Positions 1 to 7,524 are shown, numbered from the stretch's first letter. The stretch: DNA of 41,039 nt from UMGS1279 sp045630265 (GCA_045630265.1 JAZQSV010000002.1:1-41039), one strand, 5' to 3'. Program-made: numbers and translations. The notes: generated from the sequence alone by a model not told the origin.

Positions 1-1278
1 ATTGCATCTTGCACCGAAGAACTGCATCTGTTTGCCCACTTTCATAGCGGAAACACAGCAAGCGATTGCGTAATCGTCGCCATACATCGGACGCATTACA
101 TCGTCGTTTTCATACTGAATAGAGTTGGTATCAACAGAAACCTTTGCGCAGAATTCCGAAAAACCTTTCGGCTGGTTCTGAGACCAGAGCACGGTGAGGT
201 TCGGCTCGGGCGCGGGACCTAAGTTGTAGAGCGTGTTGAGCATACGGAAGGTGTTTTTGGTAACCAAAGTTCTGCCGTCTTCGCCCTGACCACCCAAAGC
301 TTCTGTAATCCACATAGGATCGCCGCCGAATAAATCATTGTATTCAGGGGTGCGCAGATGACGAGCCATACGGAGTTTCATTACGAAATCGTCCATCAGC
401 TCCTGTGCACCTTCTTCGGTCAAAATGCCGTTTTCGATATCACGCTGCATGTAAATATCTAAAAATGTTGCGGTTCTGCCCAAAGACATTGCGGCACCAT
501 TTTGTTCCTTGATGGCACCTAAATACGCAAAATACAGCCATTGTACAGCTTCTCGTGCGTTGGTTGCAGGCTGACTGATGTCATAACCGTACAGATTCGC
601 CATATCTTTCAGCTTTTTCATGAAATTGATCTGACGATGCATTTCTTCACGCAGTTTGATAATTTCTTCTGTCATGTGCTTTTTCGCCAAAGCAGCATTA
701 TCTTTTTCTTTTTCGGCGATTAAGTGATCCACGCCGTAAAGAGCCACACGACGATAGTCACCGATGATTCTGCCTCTGCCGTATGCATCGGGCAGCCCGG
801 TAATCAAACCAACTTTACGAACGGCACGCATTTCGGGTGTGTAAACACGGAATACGCCATCGTTGTGCGTGGTACGATACTGGAATTCGGTTTCGATTTT
901 ATCGGATAATTTGTAGCCGTAGCTTTCACAAGCCTGACGGGACATACGAATACCGCCAAAGGGGTTCACGGCACGTTTTAAGGGTGCATCCGTCTGCAGT
1001 CCCACAATCAGTTCGTTTTCTTTATCTAAATAACCGGCAGGAAAAGTGTCTAAAGACGAAACAGTTTCTGTATCAATGTCTAAAACACCGCCGTTGTCTC
1101 GTTCCTTTTTCAGCAACTCTTCAAATTTTTCCATTAAAGCAGTTGTGCGTGCTGTGGGGCCTGCTAAAAAATCGGCATCCCCTTCGTAGGGAATGTAATT
1201 GCTCTGAATAAAGTTGCGTACATCAATGGTATCTTGCCAGATACCGGGTTTAAAATTGTTCCATGCAATGTTCATCAT
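1..1278 (-). CDS. pflB: Pyruvate formate-lyase (formate C-acetyltransferase), C-terminus cut off by the window edge
   Basis: This glycyl-radical enzyme converts pyruvate and CoA to acetyl-CoA and formate in the cytoplasm of anaerobes. The 426 codons visible translate to a clear PflB N-terminal and middle part. It begins MMNIAWNNF and contains the adjacent catalytic cysteines in the motif IACCVSAM at about residues 407-408, matching Cys418/Cys419 of the E. coli enzyme. The C-terminal glycyl-radical loop and any activase gene (pflA) lie beyond position 1. The start is the first of two tandem ATG codons, preceded by a strong GGAGGAGG ribosome site. A ZTP riboswitch with a terminator and a consensus promoter lie directly upstream, so expression is expected to depend on folate/purine status. 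Identification is secure. Confidence 0.97.
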   Translation of the reverse strand, partial: MMNIAWNNFKPGIWQDTIDVRNFIQSNYIPYEGDADFLAGPTARTTALMEKFEELLKKERDNGGVLDIDTETVSSLDTFPAGYLDKENELIVGLQTDAPLKRAVNPFGGIRMSRQACESYGYKLSDKIETEFQYRTTHNDGVFRVYTPEMRAVRKVGLITGLPDAYGRGRIIGDYRRVALYGVDHLIAEKEKDNAALAKKHMTEEIIKLREEMHRQINFMKKLKDMANLYGYDISQPATNAREAVQWLYFAYLGAIKEQNGAAMSLGRTATFLDIYMQRDIENGILTEEGAQELMDDFVMKLRMARHLRTPEYNDLFGGDPMWITEALGGQGEDGRTLVTKNTFRMLNTLYNLGPAPEPNLTVLWSQNQPKGFSEFCAKVSVDTNSIQYENDDVMRPMYGDDYAIACCVSAMKVGKQMQFFGARCN

Positions 1279-1302
1279 GATTCCTCCTCCTTGCAAGCAA
1301 AC

Positions 1303-1333
1303 AAAAAACAGACTCACAGGATCTGTGAATCTG
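1303..1333 (-). terminator. Attenuator terminator of the pflB riboswitch
   Basis: Read on the minus strand, an 11-bp stem (CAGATTCACAG with CTGTGAGTCTG, one wobble pair, ATC loop) is followed by a run of T. It lies between the aptamer 3' end and the pflB ribosome site, where the expression platform of a ZTP riboswitch is expected. The aptamer's CTGGGCAG end runs into the 5' arm of the stem, so ligand binding could prevent termination. Confidence 0.85.
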
Positions 1334-1412
1334 CCCAGACGGTCGACGCATTTGCTGAGGTCTGTGCTCCCCGTGGTAAACTCCACTAAACCGTCAGTCA
1401 CACAGATCTTTT
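1328..1412 (-). promoter_or_regulatory. ZTP (pfl-motif) riboswitch controlling pflB
   Basis: The minus-strand leader carries the hallmark pieces of the pfl/ZTP aptamer in order: GACTGACGG, AGTGGAG, ACCACGGGGAGC, and the terminal CGACCGTCTGGGCAG. This class senses ZMP/ZTP (AICAR nucleotides), which rise when 10-formyl-tetrahydrofolate is short. pflB is a classical target because formate feeds one-carbon metabolism. An intrinsic terminator follows immediately. The assignment comes from recalled consensus motifs and was not scored with a covariance model. Confidence 0.88.
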
Positions 1413-1427
1413 TTTCTTTCTAATATA

Positions 1428-1456
1428 ATCATACCATACAGGTTGTGTTTTGTCAA
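1428..1456 (-). promoter_or_regulatory. Sigma-A promoter of pflB
   Basis: On the minus strand, -35 TTGACA (1451-1456) and -10 TATGAT (1428-1433) are separated by 17 bp. Transcription would start about 10 nt before the ZTP aptamer. Confidence 0.85.
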
Positions 1457-1571
1457 GGAGGAGACCACAATATTTCGGAAAGATAATCACCAAAAATTAC
1501 GAAAGAAAAGGAATCTCTTTTGGCTACTTTTTTAGTAGGGAATAAAAAATAAAAAAATATGAAATTTATGC

Positions 1572-1600
1572 TTGACAAATGAAAAAAAATCTGTTATAAT
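1572..1600 (+). promoter_or_regulatory. Sigma-A promoter of tRNA-Ser
   Basis: Perfect TTGACA (1572-1577) and TATAAT (1595-1600) with a 17-bp spacer end 21 bp before the tRNA. Confidence 0.9.
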
Positions 1601-1621
1601 ATCTCTTGTTGAATTTCATAT

Positions 1622-1713
1622 GGAGAGGTGGCTGAGCTGGCCTAAGGCGCACGATGGGAAATCGTGTATCGGCTAATACCCGTTCGAGGGGTCGAATCCC
1701 TCCCTCTCCGCCA
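1622..1713 (+). tRNA. tRNA-Ser (anticodon GGA) with unusual loop bases
   Basis: This is a type II tRNA with a long variable arm. The 7-bp acceptor stem GGAGAGG/CCTCTCC, discriminator G and encoded CCA are present. The anticodon stem CACGA/TCGTG encloses the loop TGGGAAA, so the anticodon is GGA (1657-1659), reading UCC/UCU serine codons. Two normally invariant uridines are replaced: position 33 is G, and the T loop is GTCGAAT, with G in place of T54. All stems pair, so the gene may still be functional, but these departures are unusual. A consensus promoter precedes it and a terminator follows. Confidence 0.93.
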
Positions 1714-1716
1714 AAA

Positions 1717-1749
1717 AATAGTTCATGCATTTGCATGGACTATTTTTTT
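1717..1749 (+). terminator. Terminator of tRNA-Ser
   Basis: The stem AATAGTtCATGC/GCATGgACTATT with an ATTT loop is followed by T7 directly after the tRNA 3' end. Confidence 0.85.
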
Positions 1750-1836
1750 GTTGTAAACGGGGGATTCGAACCCTGAGAGGGCATTTTGCGGATAAAAAAG
1801 TTGCCGGTGGCAAGTTTTTAAGCAAAATGTTGCGCA

Positions 1837-1913
1837 GACCGGTACCGAAATGCAAAGCATTTGGGTGGTCAAGCAGGAAAGGCGCGCAGCGCCTTTGTCC
1901 TTCTACCCCTGCC
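1837..1913 (+). repeat. 77-bp repeat core, copy 1
   Basis: Begins GACCGGTACCGAAATGC and ends CTTCTACCCCTGCC. It includes a small palindrome AAAGGCGC/GCGCCTTT. It is identical to copy 2 except for C versus T in that palindrome. Confidence 0.92.
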
Positions 1914-1914
1914 A

Positions 1915-1950
1915 AATAATAGACCACCCATTGGGGTGGTCTATTATTTT
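1915..1950 (+). terminator. Hairpin with T run inside the repeat zone
   Basis: The 15-bp stem AATAATAGACCACCC/GGGTGGTCTATTATT is followed by TTTTT. It may act as a terminator in either direction or simply be part of the repeat unit. Confidence 0.6.
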
Positions 1951-2038
1951 TGTAAAAGAGAGGAAGGACTCGAAGCCTGAGAGGGTTTTTGCGTTAAAAA
2001 AATAGTCCGGTGGACTATTTTTAGCAAAAAGGTGCGCC

Positions 2039-2115
2039 GACCGGTACCGAAATGCAAAGCATTTGGGTGGTCAAGCAGGAAAGGTGCGCAGCGCCTTTGT
2101 CCTTCTACCCCTGCC
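2039..2115 (+). repeat. 77-bp repeat core, copy 2
   Basis: This second copy has one substitution relative to copy 1 and starts 202 bp after it. It is preceded by the perfect hairpin AAAAATAGTCC-GGT-GGACTATTTTT at 1998-2022. Confidence 0.92.
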
Positions 2116-2236
2116 AGAAATCGGCGAACCTCGTCAGAGGTTTGTCGATTTTACTTTTTCACTATTACCTCTTCATTTTTCACTGTTATCTATGGTAGAT
2201 TTATGGCAACTAATTATAAAAAGTATTTTTCTATTA

Positions 2237-2266
2237 TTGACAACAGATGAAGAACTAATATATAAT
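2237..2266 (+). promoter_or_regulatory. Promoter of the nitroreductase gene
   Basis: TTGACA (2237-2242) and TATAAT (2261-2266) with an 18-bp spacer lie 32 bp before the start codon. Confidence 0.75.
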
Positions 2267-2298
2267 GGTGGCACAAAGCATCTCTTGTGGGGTAGGTT

Positions 2299-3024
2299 AT
2301 GAACGAAACAATAAGACAACTAAATAGCAGAAAATCCGTACGTGTTTTTCTTGATAAAGAAATTTCTAAGGAGGAAAGGGAAGCTATTTTAAATGCGGCC
2401 TGTCAGGCGCCGACGGCGGGAAATCAGCAGCTTTACACCATACTCGACATTACCGACCAAGGCGTAAAGGAGCGGCTGGTTCAAACTTGCGATAATCAGC
2501 CATTTATTGCAAGCGCTAAAATGGTGCTTATATTTTGTGCCGATTGTAAAAAGTGGTATGATGCCTTTTCTTTTGCGGGGTGTGCGCCACGTTTACCCTC
2601 TGTCGGCGATCTCTTTTTAGCAATTAGTGATGCTAATATTGCGGCGCAAAATGCCGTAACTGCCGCAGAAAGTCTTGGAATCGGCTCTTGCTACATTGGT
2701 GATATTATGGAGAACTGCGAAGAACAGCGAGAGCTTTTGAATTTGCCAAAATACGTTTTCCCTGCGGCAATGCTGGTATTTGGTTATCCAACCGAGCAGC
2801 AAAAGAAACGTTTAAAACCCCGCCGTGCCGATATGGAGCACATAGTTCACGCAAACACCTACCGTGAGATGGGTGAGGACGAACTTCGCAGCCTTTTCTC
2901 TATTCGTAATGATAATAAGCCATATGAGGATTATATGAAGGCCTTTTGTGTTAGAAAGTATAATTCCGACTTTTCAAAGGAAATGTCCCGCTCGGTAGCA
3001 AAATATTTAAAGCAGTTTGAATAA
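2299..3024 (+). CDS. Nitroreductase family protein (NfsA/FRP-like)
   Basis: The 241-aa protein has the layout of the FMN-dependent nitroreductase fold. It starts with NETIRQLNSRKSVRVFLDKEIS, whose Arg-Ser-x-Arg segment binds FMN phosphate. It has the motif ACQAPTAGNQQ near residue 40 and LGIGSCYIGDI near residue 130 for cofactor binding. The C-terminal extension with KPRR and the run to KQFE resemble the NfsA-type subgroup. Such enzymes use NAD(P)H to reduce nitro compounds, quinones or flavins in the cytoplasm; the natural substrate cannot be deduced here. It is a single-gene unit with its own promoter and terminator. The ATG start follows GGGGTAGG. Confidence 0.9.
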   Translation: MNETIRQLNSRKSVRVFLDKEISKEEREAILNAACQAPTAGNQQLYTILDITDQGVKERLVQTCDNQPFIASAKMVLIFCADCKKWYDAFSFAGCAPRLPSVGDLFLAISDANIAAQNAVTAAESLGIGSCYIGDIMENCEEQRELLNLPKYVFPAAMLVFGYPTEQQKKRLKPRRADMEHIVHANTYREMGEDELRSLFSIRNDNKPYEDYMKAFCVRKYNSDFSKEMSRSVAKYLKQFE

Positions 3025-3063
3025 TTATGGCCATTATCTAGAACTTATATATAGATTTGCTAA

Positions 3064-3114
3064 ACAGACCGCCTCTTAGCCTACATAGCGTGGGAAAAAG
3101 GCGGTCTGTTTTTT
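3064..3114 (+). terminator. Terminator after the nitroreductase gene
   Basis: The 10-bp stem ACAGACCGCC/GGCGGTCTGT is followed by TTTTT, with a long loop. Confidence 0.85.
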
Positions 3115-3136
3115 GCCATAAAATATGTAAAAATCC

Positions 3137-3165
3137 TTGAAAATACTTTAGGTATAAAGTATAAT
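3137..3165 (+). promoter_or_regulatory. Promoter of the Pit phosphate transport operon
   Basis: TTGAAA (3137-3142) and TATAAT (3160-3165) with a 17-bp spacer. A small hairpin AGCCG/CGGCT followed by ATTTTTA (about 3177-3199) lies in the leader and might attenuate transcription weakly. Confidence 0.75.
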
Positions 3166-3236
3166 AAAATAAATATAGCCGATTGGCGGCTGTATTTTTA
3201 TGGTAAATTCAAAATTGTCAGAAAGAGAGAGTGGAG

Positions 3237-4289
3237 ATGGAAGGACTTTTTGAGTATGTAACGCAAATGCTTCAAAACCCAATGCTTTTGGTTTCTACCG
3301 TGCTAATACTTGGCGTTATACTTGTAAACGGTTGGACCGATGCACCGAATGCTATTGCAACCTGCGTTTCTACAAGGGCTATTGAGGTTAGAAAAGCCAT
3401 TGTTATGGCGGCAGTTTTTAACTTCCTCGGCGTACTTGTAATGACACTGATAAACAGCAAGGTTGCAGCCACCATATATAATATGGTAGATTTTGGCCCA
3501 AACCCTAAGGATGCGCTTATTGCACTTTGCGCTGCTATGGCGGCCATTGTTATTTGGGCAACTGCTGCTTGGTACTTTGGTATTCCAACCAGTGAGAGCC
3601 ACGCTCTTATTGCAGGTATTTCGGGTGCTGCGGTTGCAATTCAAAAAAGCTTTAAGGGCATTAACGGCGCAGAGTGGATTAAGGTTTTATACGGCATAGT
3701 CCTTTCTACCATTATTGGTTTTATTTTTGGCTTTATTGCATCAAAGCTAACTGTTTTAATTTTTAGAAACAAAAACCGAATGAAGAGTGAAAAATTTTTC
3801 TCGGGAGCTCAGGTTGCGGGCGGCGCGGCCATGGCATTTATGCATGGCGCACAGGACGGGCAAAAGTTTATGGCCATCTTCCTTTTGGGTCAGGCCCTTG
3901 CAAACGGCGACAGCACAGGGCGGTTTGAGGGAACACCTGCCCTATGGCTAATGGTGCTTTGTTCACTTGTTATGGGTCTTGGTACCTCCATTGGCGGATA
4001 TAAAATTATAAAGTCGGTTGGCATGGATATGGTAAAACTCAAACCCTATCAAGGCTTTGCCGCCGATTTTGCCGCAACACTTTGCTTGTTACTTTCTTCG
4101 CTTACAGGAATTCCCGTAAGCACAACACATACAAAGACCACTGCAATTATGGGCGTTGGCGCCGCAAGGCGAATGAGCAACGTTAACTGGAGCGTTGTTA
4201 AAGAGCTTGTACTTACTTGGGTATTTACCTTCCCGGGCTGTGGACTTTTGGGTTATATAATGGCAACAATATTCTTGAAAATATTCTAA
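3237..4289 (+). CDS. pit: Inorganic phosphate transporter, PiT family
   Basis: This is an integral membrane permease of about 350 residues, the size of short Pit proteins. It carries the two PiT signatures: GWTDAPNAIATCVSTRAI near residue 33, and HGAQDGQKFMAI plus PVSTTHTKTTAIMGVGAARR in the second half, reflecting its inverted duplication. About ten hydrophobic segments are visible. PiT permeases import metal-phosphate complexes or phosphate with H+ or Na+. It is followed 13 bp later by the DUF47 gene, the usual partner. I chose ATG 3237, with a GAGAGAG site 6 nt upstream, over the in-frame GTG at 3231, which would abut that purine run. Confidence 0.93.
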   Translation: MEGLFEYVTQMLQNPMLLVSTVLILGVILVNGWTDAPNAIATCVSTRAIEVRKAIVMAAVFNFLGVLVMTLINSKVAATIYNMVDFGPNPKDALIALCAAMAAIVIWATAAWYFGIPTSESHALIAGISGAAVAIQKSFKGINGAEWIKVLYGIVLSTIIGFIFGFIASKLTVLIFRNKNRMKSEKFFSGAQVAGGAAMAFMHGAQDGQKFMAIFLLGQALANGDSTGRFEGTPALWLMVLCSLVMGLGTSIGGYKIIKSVGMDMVKLKPYQGFAADFAATLCLLLSSLTGIPVSTTHTKTTAIMGVGAARRMSNVNWSVVKELVLTWVFTFPGCGLLGYIMATIFLKIF

Positions 4290-4302
4290 AGGAGAGAAAA
4301 TT

Positions 4303-4923
4303 ATGGCTAAGATTAAAAACGATTATTTTAAGATGATAGAAGCTCAGTGTGCTTGTTGTGTTGAAGCATCTGAAATGCTAGAGGCAATCTTCAGTAACTA
4401 CTCTGCAGGCAGTATTGCGGGCCAGCAAGAAAAGATGCATGTAATTGAGCATAGGGGAGATGAAATCCATCATGATATTATGACCAGAATCTCTTCTGAG
4501 TTTATTACCCCCATTGACCAGGAGGATATTGTTCACCTTGTTCAGATTGTTGACGATATTACCGACGAGCTTGACGAGATTGTTTTGGAGTTTTATATGT
4601 ACGGCATTGTTACCATGCCTGAGTATGCGGTTGAAATTTGTAAGGTTGTCAGCCGTTGCGTTAAGGCCCTTTATGAAGCACTTGCTGAGCTTAAAAACTT
4701 CAAAAAGCCCGAGCATCTTCGCACACTTTTGGTTAGTGTTAACACCATTGAGGGTGAGGCCGATGCACTTTTTGCCGAGGCTATTCACAAGCTCTTTGCT
4801 CAGGATGTAGACGCTAAGACACTTATTGGAACAAAGGCAATTTATGAAAGCTTGGAAAACTGCTGCGACCTTTGCGAGCATGCGGCCGACGTTGTAGAGC
4901 AAATTGTTATTAAAAATACTTAA
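4303..4923 (+). CDS. DUF47 family, PhoU-like Pit accessory protein
   Basis: This 206-aa, mostly helical cytoplasmic protein resembles PhoU. It has acidic metal-binding patches such as EHRGDEIHHDI near residue 49 and IVDDITDELDEIV near 84, and a second EGEADALF motif near 150. DUF47 proteins are usually encoded next to Pit permeases and are thought to modulate phosphate uptake. Its start follows AAGGAGAG at good spacing, 13 bp after pit, so the two are co-transcribed. Confidence 0.92.
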   Translation: MAKIKNDYFKMIEAQCACCVEASEMLEAIFSNYSAGSIAGQQEKMHVIEHRGDEIHHDIMTRISSEFITPIDQEDIVHLVQIVDDITDELDEIVLEFYMYGIVTMPEYAVEICKVVSRCVKALYEALAELKNFKKPEHLRTLLVSVNTIEGEADALFAEAIHKLFAQDVDAKTLIGTKAIYESLENCCDLCEHAADVVEQIVIKNT

Positions 4924-4995
4924 TAGGGCAGAAGTGAGATTTATTTATAATCTCGAAAGCTTATATCAAAATTTTAAAAATAGGAGTTGGTTTTT

Positions 4996-5076
4996 GTGGA
5001 ACCCCTTCCCCGAAGTAGACGGGATGAGATTTTTGCTTTGAATTTCCAAAAAAATGTTTTTGGAGGTTTAGAGTAG
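4996..5076 (+). CDS. Possible 26-codon leader peptide upstream of the CorC-like gene
   Basis: A GTG-started frame of 26 codons (VEPLPRSRRDEIFALNF...) ends one base before the next gene's ATG. Its ribosome site (TAGGAG) is about 10 nt upstream, which is plausible. It could couple translation to the downstream gene through its final GGAGG-containing codons. No homology is recognised, and it may be chance. Confidence 0.2.
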   Translation: MEPLPRSRRDEIFALNFQKNVFGGLE

Positions 5077-5077
5077 A

Positions 5078-6397
5078 ATGATTAAACAGTTATTATTACA
5101 ACTTGTGCTTATTTTGCTAAATGCTTTCTTTGCGGCAACCGAAATAGCACTAATTTCTATTAACGAGAAAAAGGTTCGCTCTTTGGCGGAGGACGGCGAT
5201 AAAAAGGCCTCTAAAATGCTAAAGATTATTGAGGAACCTACCGGATTTTTATCGACAATTCAAATAGGTATTACCCTTGCGGGATTTTTGGGCTCAGCCT
5301 TTGCGGCCGATAATTTTGCCGAAAAACTTTCAAGCTTTGTTATTAAAAGGTTTGAACTATCTCAAACTGCCGCAGGAGTTGTAGATACCGCTGCCGTTAT
5401 TGTAATTACCATTATTCTTTCATATTTTACTCTTGTTTTGGGAGAACTTGTTCCTAAACGAATTGCAATGAAGAATAAGGAAAAATTGGCCGATAAGGTA
5501 TGTGGTATAATTACCTTTCTCACCGTCGTTTTAAAGCCAATAGTTTGGTTTTTAACTGCATCAACAAATATCACCCTTAGAATACTTGGAATAAATCCCC
5601 ACGAAAAGGAGGAGGCAGTATCTAAAGAGGATATTGTTTTAATGCTTGATGCGGGCGCTGACGAAGGTACCTTTAACGAGGACGATATTGAGTATATAAA
5701 AAACGTGCTCAGCTTAGATAAAATGACTGCCGAGGACGTTATGACTCCTAGAAAATCGGTTGCGTTTTTAAGTAAGGATGCCGACAAAAAGGAAATTTTA
5801 TCAACCATAAAGGAAGAGGGTTATTCTCGCATTCCTGTTTTTGAGAATGATATTGACCACATTGTGGGCATTTTGCATGCGCGCGATTTTCTTCTTCAAA
5901 AAAGTGATAAAAATTTTCAACTCGACAGTTGTATTCACGAAGCCACCTTTGTTCCCGAAACGGTTAATTTGGACCAGCTTTTCAAGGATATGCAGACCAA
6001 CCACAACCATATGGTTATAGTAATTAACGAGTATGGCGAAACCTCCGGTATTGTTACAATGGAAGATATTTTGGAGGAAATTGTGGGCGAAATTTGGGAT
6101 GAACGCGATGAAGAGGTTACTGAGATTGCTAAAATAAAGGATAACATTTACCGCGTACTTTGTACTACCTCGGTTGAGGATTTCTTTGAGTTTTTTGAGT
6201 TAGAGGAGCCAGAGAAGGAAATCGACGCTGCTACTGTAAACGGTTGGCTTATGGAAATGAGCGGAAATATACCCAAAGAGGGACATTCAGTTGATTTTCA
6301 AAATATTTCTATAATCGTAACAAAGGCCGATGATTTTATGGCGCACGAGGTTATGGTTGAAGTAAGAGAAAAGGAAGAAAACACAGTAGAAGAATAA
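5078..6397 (+). CDS. CNNM/CorC-type (HlyC/TlyC family) transporter with CBS domains
   Basis: The 439-aa protein shows the three-part architecture of the UPF0053/CNNM family. An N-terminal DUF21 domain with about four membrane segments spans residues 1-190 (NAFFAATEIALIS, GFLGSAFAADNF, GELVPKRIA). A CBS pair spans about 215-340 (VMTPR, SRIPVFEND, DHIVGILHARDFL, YGETSGIVTMEDILEEIVGEI). A C-terminal CorC_HlyC domain follows from about 355. Family members export or homeostatically control Mg2+/Co2+, with CBS domains sensing Mg-ATP; the older 'hemolysin' name is not informative. The start ATG follows TTTGGAGG. A long purine-rich leader and a tiny frame lie between it and the phosphate genes. Confidence 0.92.
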   Translation: MIKQLLLQLVLILLNAFFAATEIALISINEKKVRSLAEDGDKKASKMLKIIEEPTGFLSTIQIGITLAGFLGSAFAADNFAEKLSSFVIKRFELSQTAAGVVDTAAVIVITIILSYFTLVLGELVPKRIAMKNKEKLADKVCGIITFLTVVLKPIVWFLTASTNITLRILGINPHEKEEAVSKEDIVLMLDAGADEGTFNEDDIEYIKNVLSLDKMTAEDVMTPRKSVAFLSKDADKKEILSTIKEEGYSRIPVFENDIDHIVGILHARDFLLQKSDKNFQLDSCIHEATFVPETVNLDQLFKDMQTNHNHMVIVINEYGETSGIVTMEDILEEIVGEIWDERDEEVTEIAKIKDNIYRVLCTTSVEDFFEFFELEEPEKEIDAATVNGWLMEMSGNIPKEGHSVDFQNISIIVTKADDFMAHEVMVEVREKEENTVEE

Positions 6398-6409
6398 TCA
6401 AATATTTCG

Positions 6410-6443
6410 GCGGTGCTTTGGAATATCCAAAGCACCGCTTTTT
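6410..6443. terminator. Terminator between convergent genes
   Basis: The 12-bp stem GCGGTGCTTTGG/CCAAAGCACCGC with an AATAT loop is followed by T5 for the CorC-like gene. The reverse strand has fewer T residues. Confidence 0.85.
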
Positions 6444-7413
6444 ATATGACCTCATTAAAGGATTGCTTTGTAATTAGGGGATAAGTTATAAGACATTTTC
6501 CTCTAAAATCGGTATTGAACATATCTATTTTCGAAATTCTGGAGTTCTCATAGGTTTTATAATAATAGATACCTTTTTGCAAATTCATACAACTTGAATA
6601 TACAGTTTTTTCGAGCTTTCCATCAAAGCGGGTCAGCCCTTTTATCTGAAAAACCGATTGCAGAATATGGAAAAATTGTGTAACGCTTTCCTCTTCTGTT
6701 TTGTAGCTTTCGGCATAGGTTTTGGAAACAGCCGCACGAACAAAGCGGGAGACAGAGCTATTGTCCCCCGGCAGTCCTACTAAACCCAACCCGTGGCTTA
6801 AAAATTCAGAAGATATGCTTAAATCTCTGTTATTTTCGGGGTCGGTGGGGGAGAGGTGCCTATACTGTAGAAGATTATTTAAGTGATATTCAAACGGTGG
6901 ATTGTTGGTCAGCACACCAACAGGGTTATCGTAGATTTTAAGGCCTTCTTTAGTGGGCTCTACTGTAATAGCGGTATTTTTGTCGGCTAACATCCAGTGC
7001 AGATATCCAATGCCCAGTTCCTCATCAAATGGGGTATCGGTAAGGTTTATCTTTGAAAGAAGTTCCCTTGCCATAGGTATATCCTCACAGTTGGATAAAA
7101 TAAATGGGATAAGCTCAAAGGTGGCAATATTAAGAGCATCATTTTGCGGTTTATTATAATGGGCATTTCCTACGAAGTTTAGTCCTGCCATAGCAAGACC
7201 TTTTTCATTTACGGCATCATAATAAAGAGGGTAATTGTCCTTTATAGTAGCCATACCAATAAATGCGTAGTGTTTATTTTCGGTTTTTAAAAATCTGTAT
7301 TTTAGCGGAAAATTTTGCGGGGTTACGGTAACTGCCTCATTTAGTCTGTACTCTAAATCTAAATTTCTGCCAAAATAATGATCTTTTGCACTGAAGGTTA
7401 TTGCGGTGCACAT
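6442..7413 (-). CDS. Choloylglycine hydrolase family protein, probable bile salt hydrolase
   Basis: The 323-aa Ntn-hydrolase begins Met-Cys, so removal of Met exposes the catalytic N-terminal Cys2. Other conserved active-site residues are present: Arg16 and Asp19 in FGRNLDLEYR, Asn79 in EKGLAMAGLNF, the asparagine in GVLTNNPPFEY near 170, and Arg in SVSRFVRA near 223-226 after GLPGDNSS. These match Gram-positive bile salt hydrolases, which cut the amide of glycine- or taurine-conjugated bile acids in the cytoplasm. Penicillin V acylases and N-acyl homoserine lactone acylases share the fold, so the substrate is inferred. The start follows AGGGGGA. The gene stands alone and converges on the CorC-like gene. 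Confidence 0.88.
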   Translation of the reverse strand: MCTAITFSAKDHYFGRNLDLEYRLNEAVTVTPQNFPLKYRFLKTENKHYAFIGMATIKDNYPLYYDAVNEKGLAMAGLNFVGNAHYNKPQNDALNIATFELIPFILSNCEDIPMARELLSKINLTDTPFDEELGIGYLHWMLADKNTAITVEPTKEGLKIYDNPVGVLTNNPPFEYHLNNLLQYRHLSPTDPENNRDLSISSEFLSHGLGLVGLPGDNSSVSRFVRAAVSKTYAESYKTEEESVTQFFHILQSVFQIKGLTRFDGKLEKTVYSSCMNLQKGIYYYKTYENSRISKIDMFNTDFRGKCLITYPLITKQSFNEVI

Positions 7414-7482
7414 AAAAATATCCCCCTAAAATTTCTTTTAAGGGTAGTATTTGTTTTAAGGTTATTAAAATACATAAAAAAG

Positions 7483-7521
7483 AAGGTCGGCTAAAGGTAG
7501 AGGTTACCTTTAGCCGACCTT
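7483..7521 (-). terminator. Terminator of lepA
   Basis: A perfect 17-bp stem AAGGTCGGCTAAAGGTA/TACCTTTAGCCGACCTT is followed on the minus strand by a T-rich tract (CTTTTTTATG). Confidence 0.9.
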
Positions 7522-7524
7522 GTG

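Larger units (their letters stand above)
1750..2298. repeat. tRNA-flanking non-coding repeat zone with two copies of a 77-bp core
   Basis: No gene is supported in this stretch. It holds two direct copies of a 77-bp core (1837-1913 and 2039-2115) that differ at one base. Each copy is preceded by a hairpin with a constant GGT loop but different stem sequence (about 1795-1819 and 1998-2022). A further hairpin with a T run lies at 1915-1950, and another at 2118-2152. Segments near 1760-1775 and 1968-1986 read, on the minus strand, like intact and decayed tRNA T-arms (GGGTTCGAATCCC and GGCTTCGAGTCC). Short open frames across it look like by-products of the repeat. After 2155 the sequence is AT-rich and leads to the nitroreductase promoter. 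Confidence 0.8.

Noticed and set aside
541..1423. Plus-strand frames opposite pflB and its leader
   Set aside because: The minus strand gives a continuous, strongly conserved PflB protein and a riboswitch; the plus-strand frames are shadows.
1673..2302. Several short open frames across the tRNA-Ser flanking region
   Set aside because: They coincide with the repeated cores and hairpins, run on both strands, overlap the tRNA itself and lack convincing ribosome sites, so they are by-products of the repeat.
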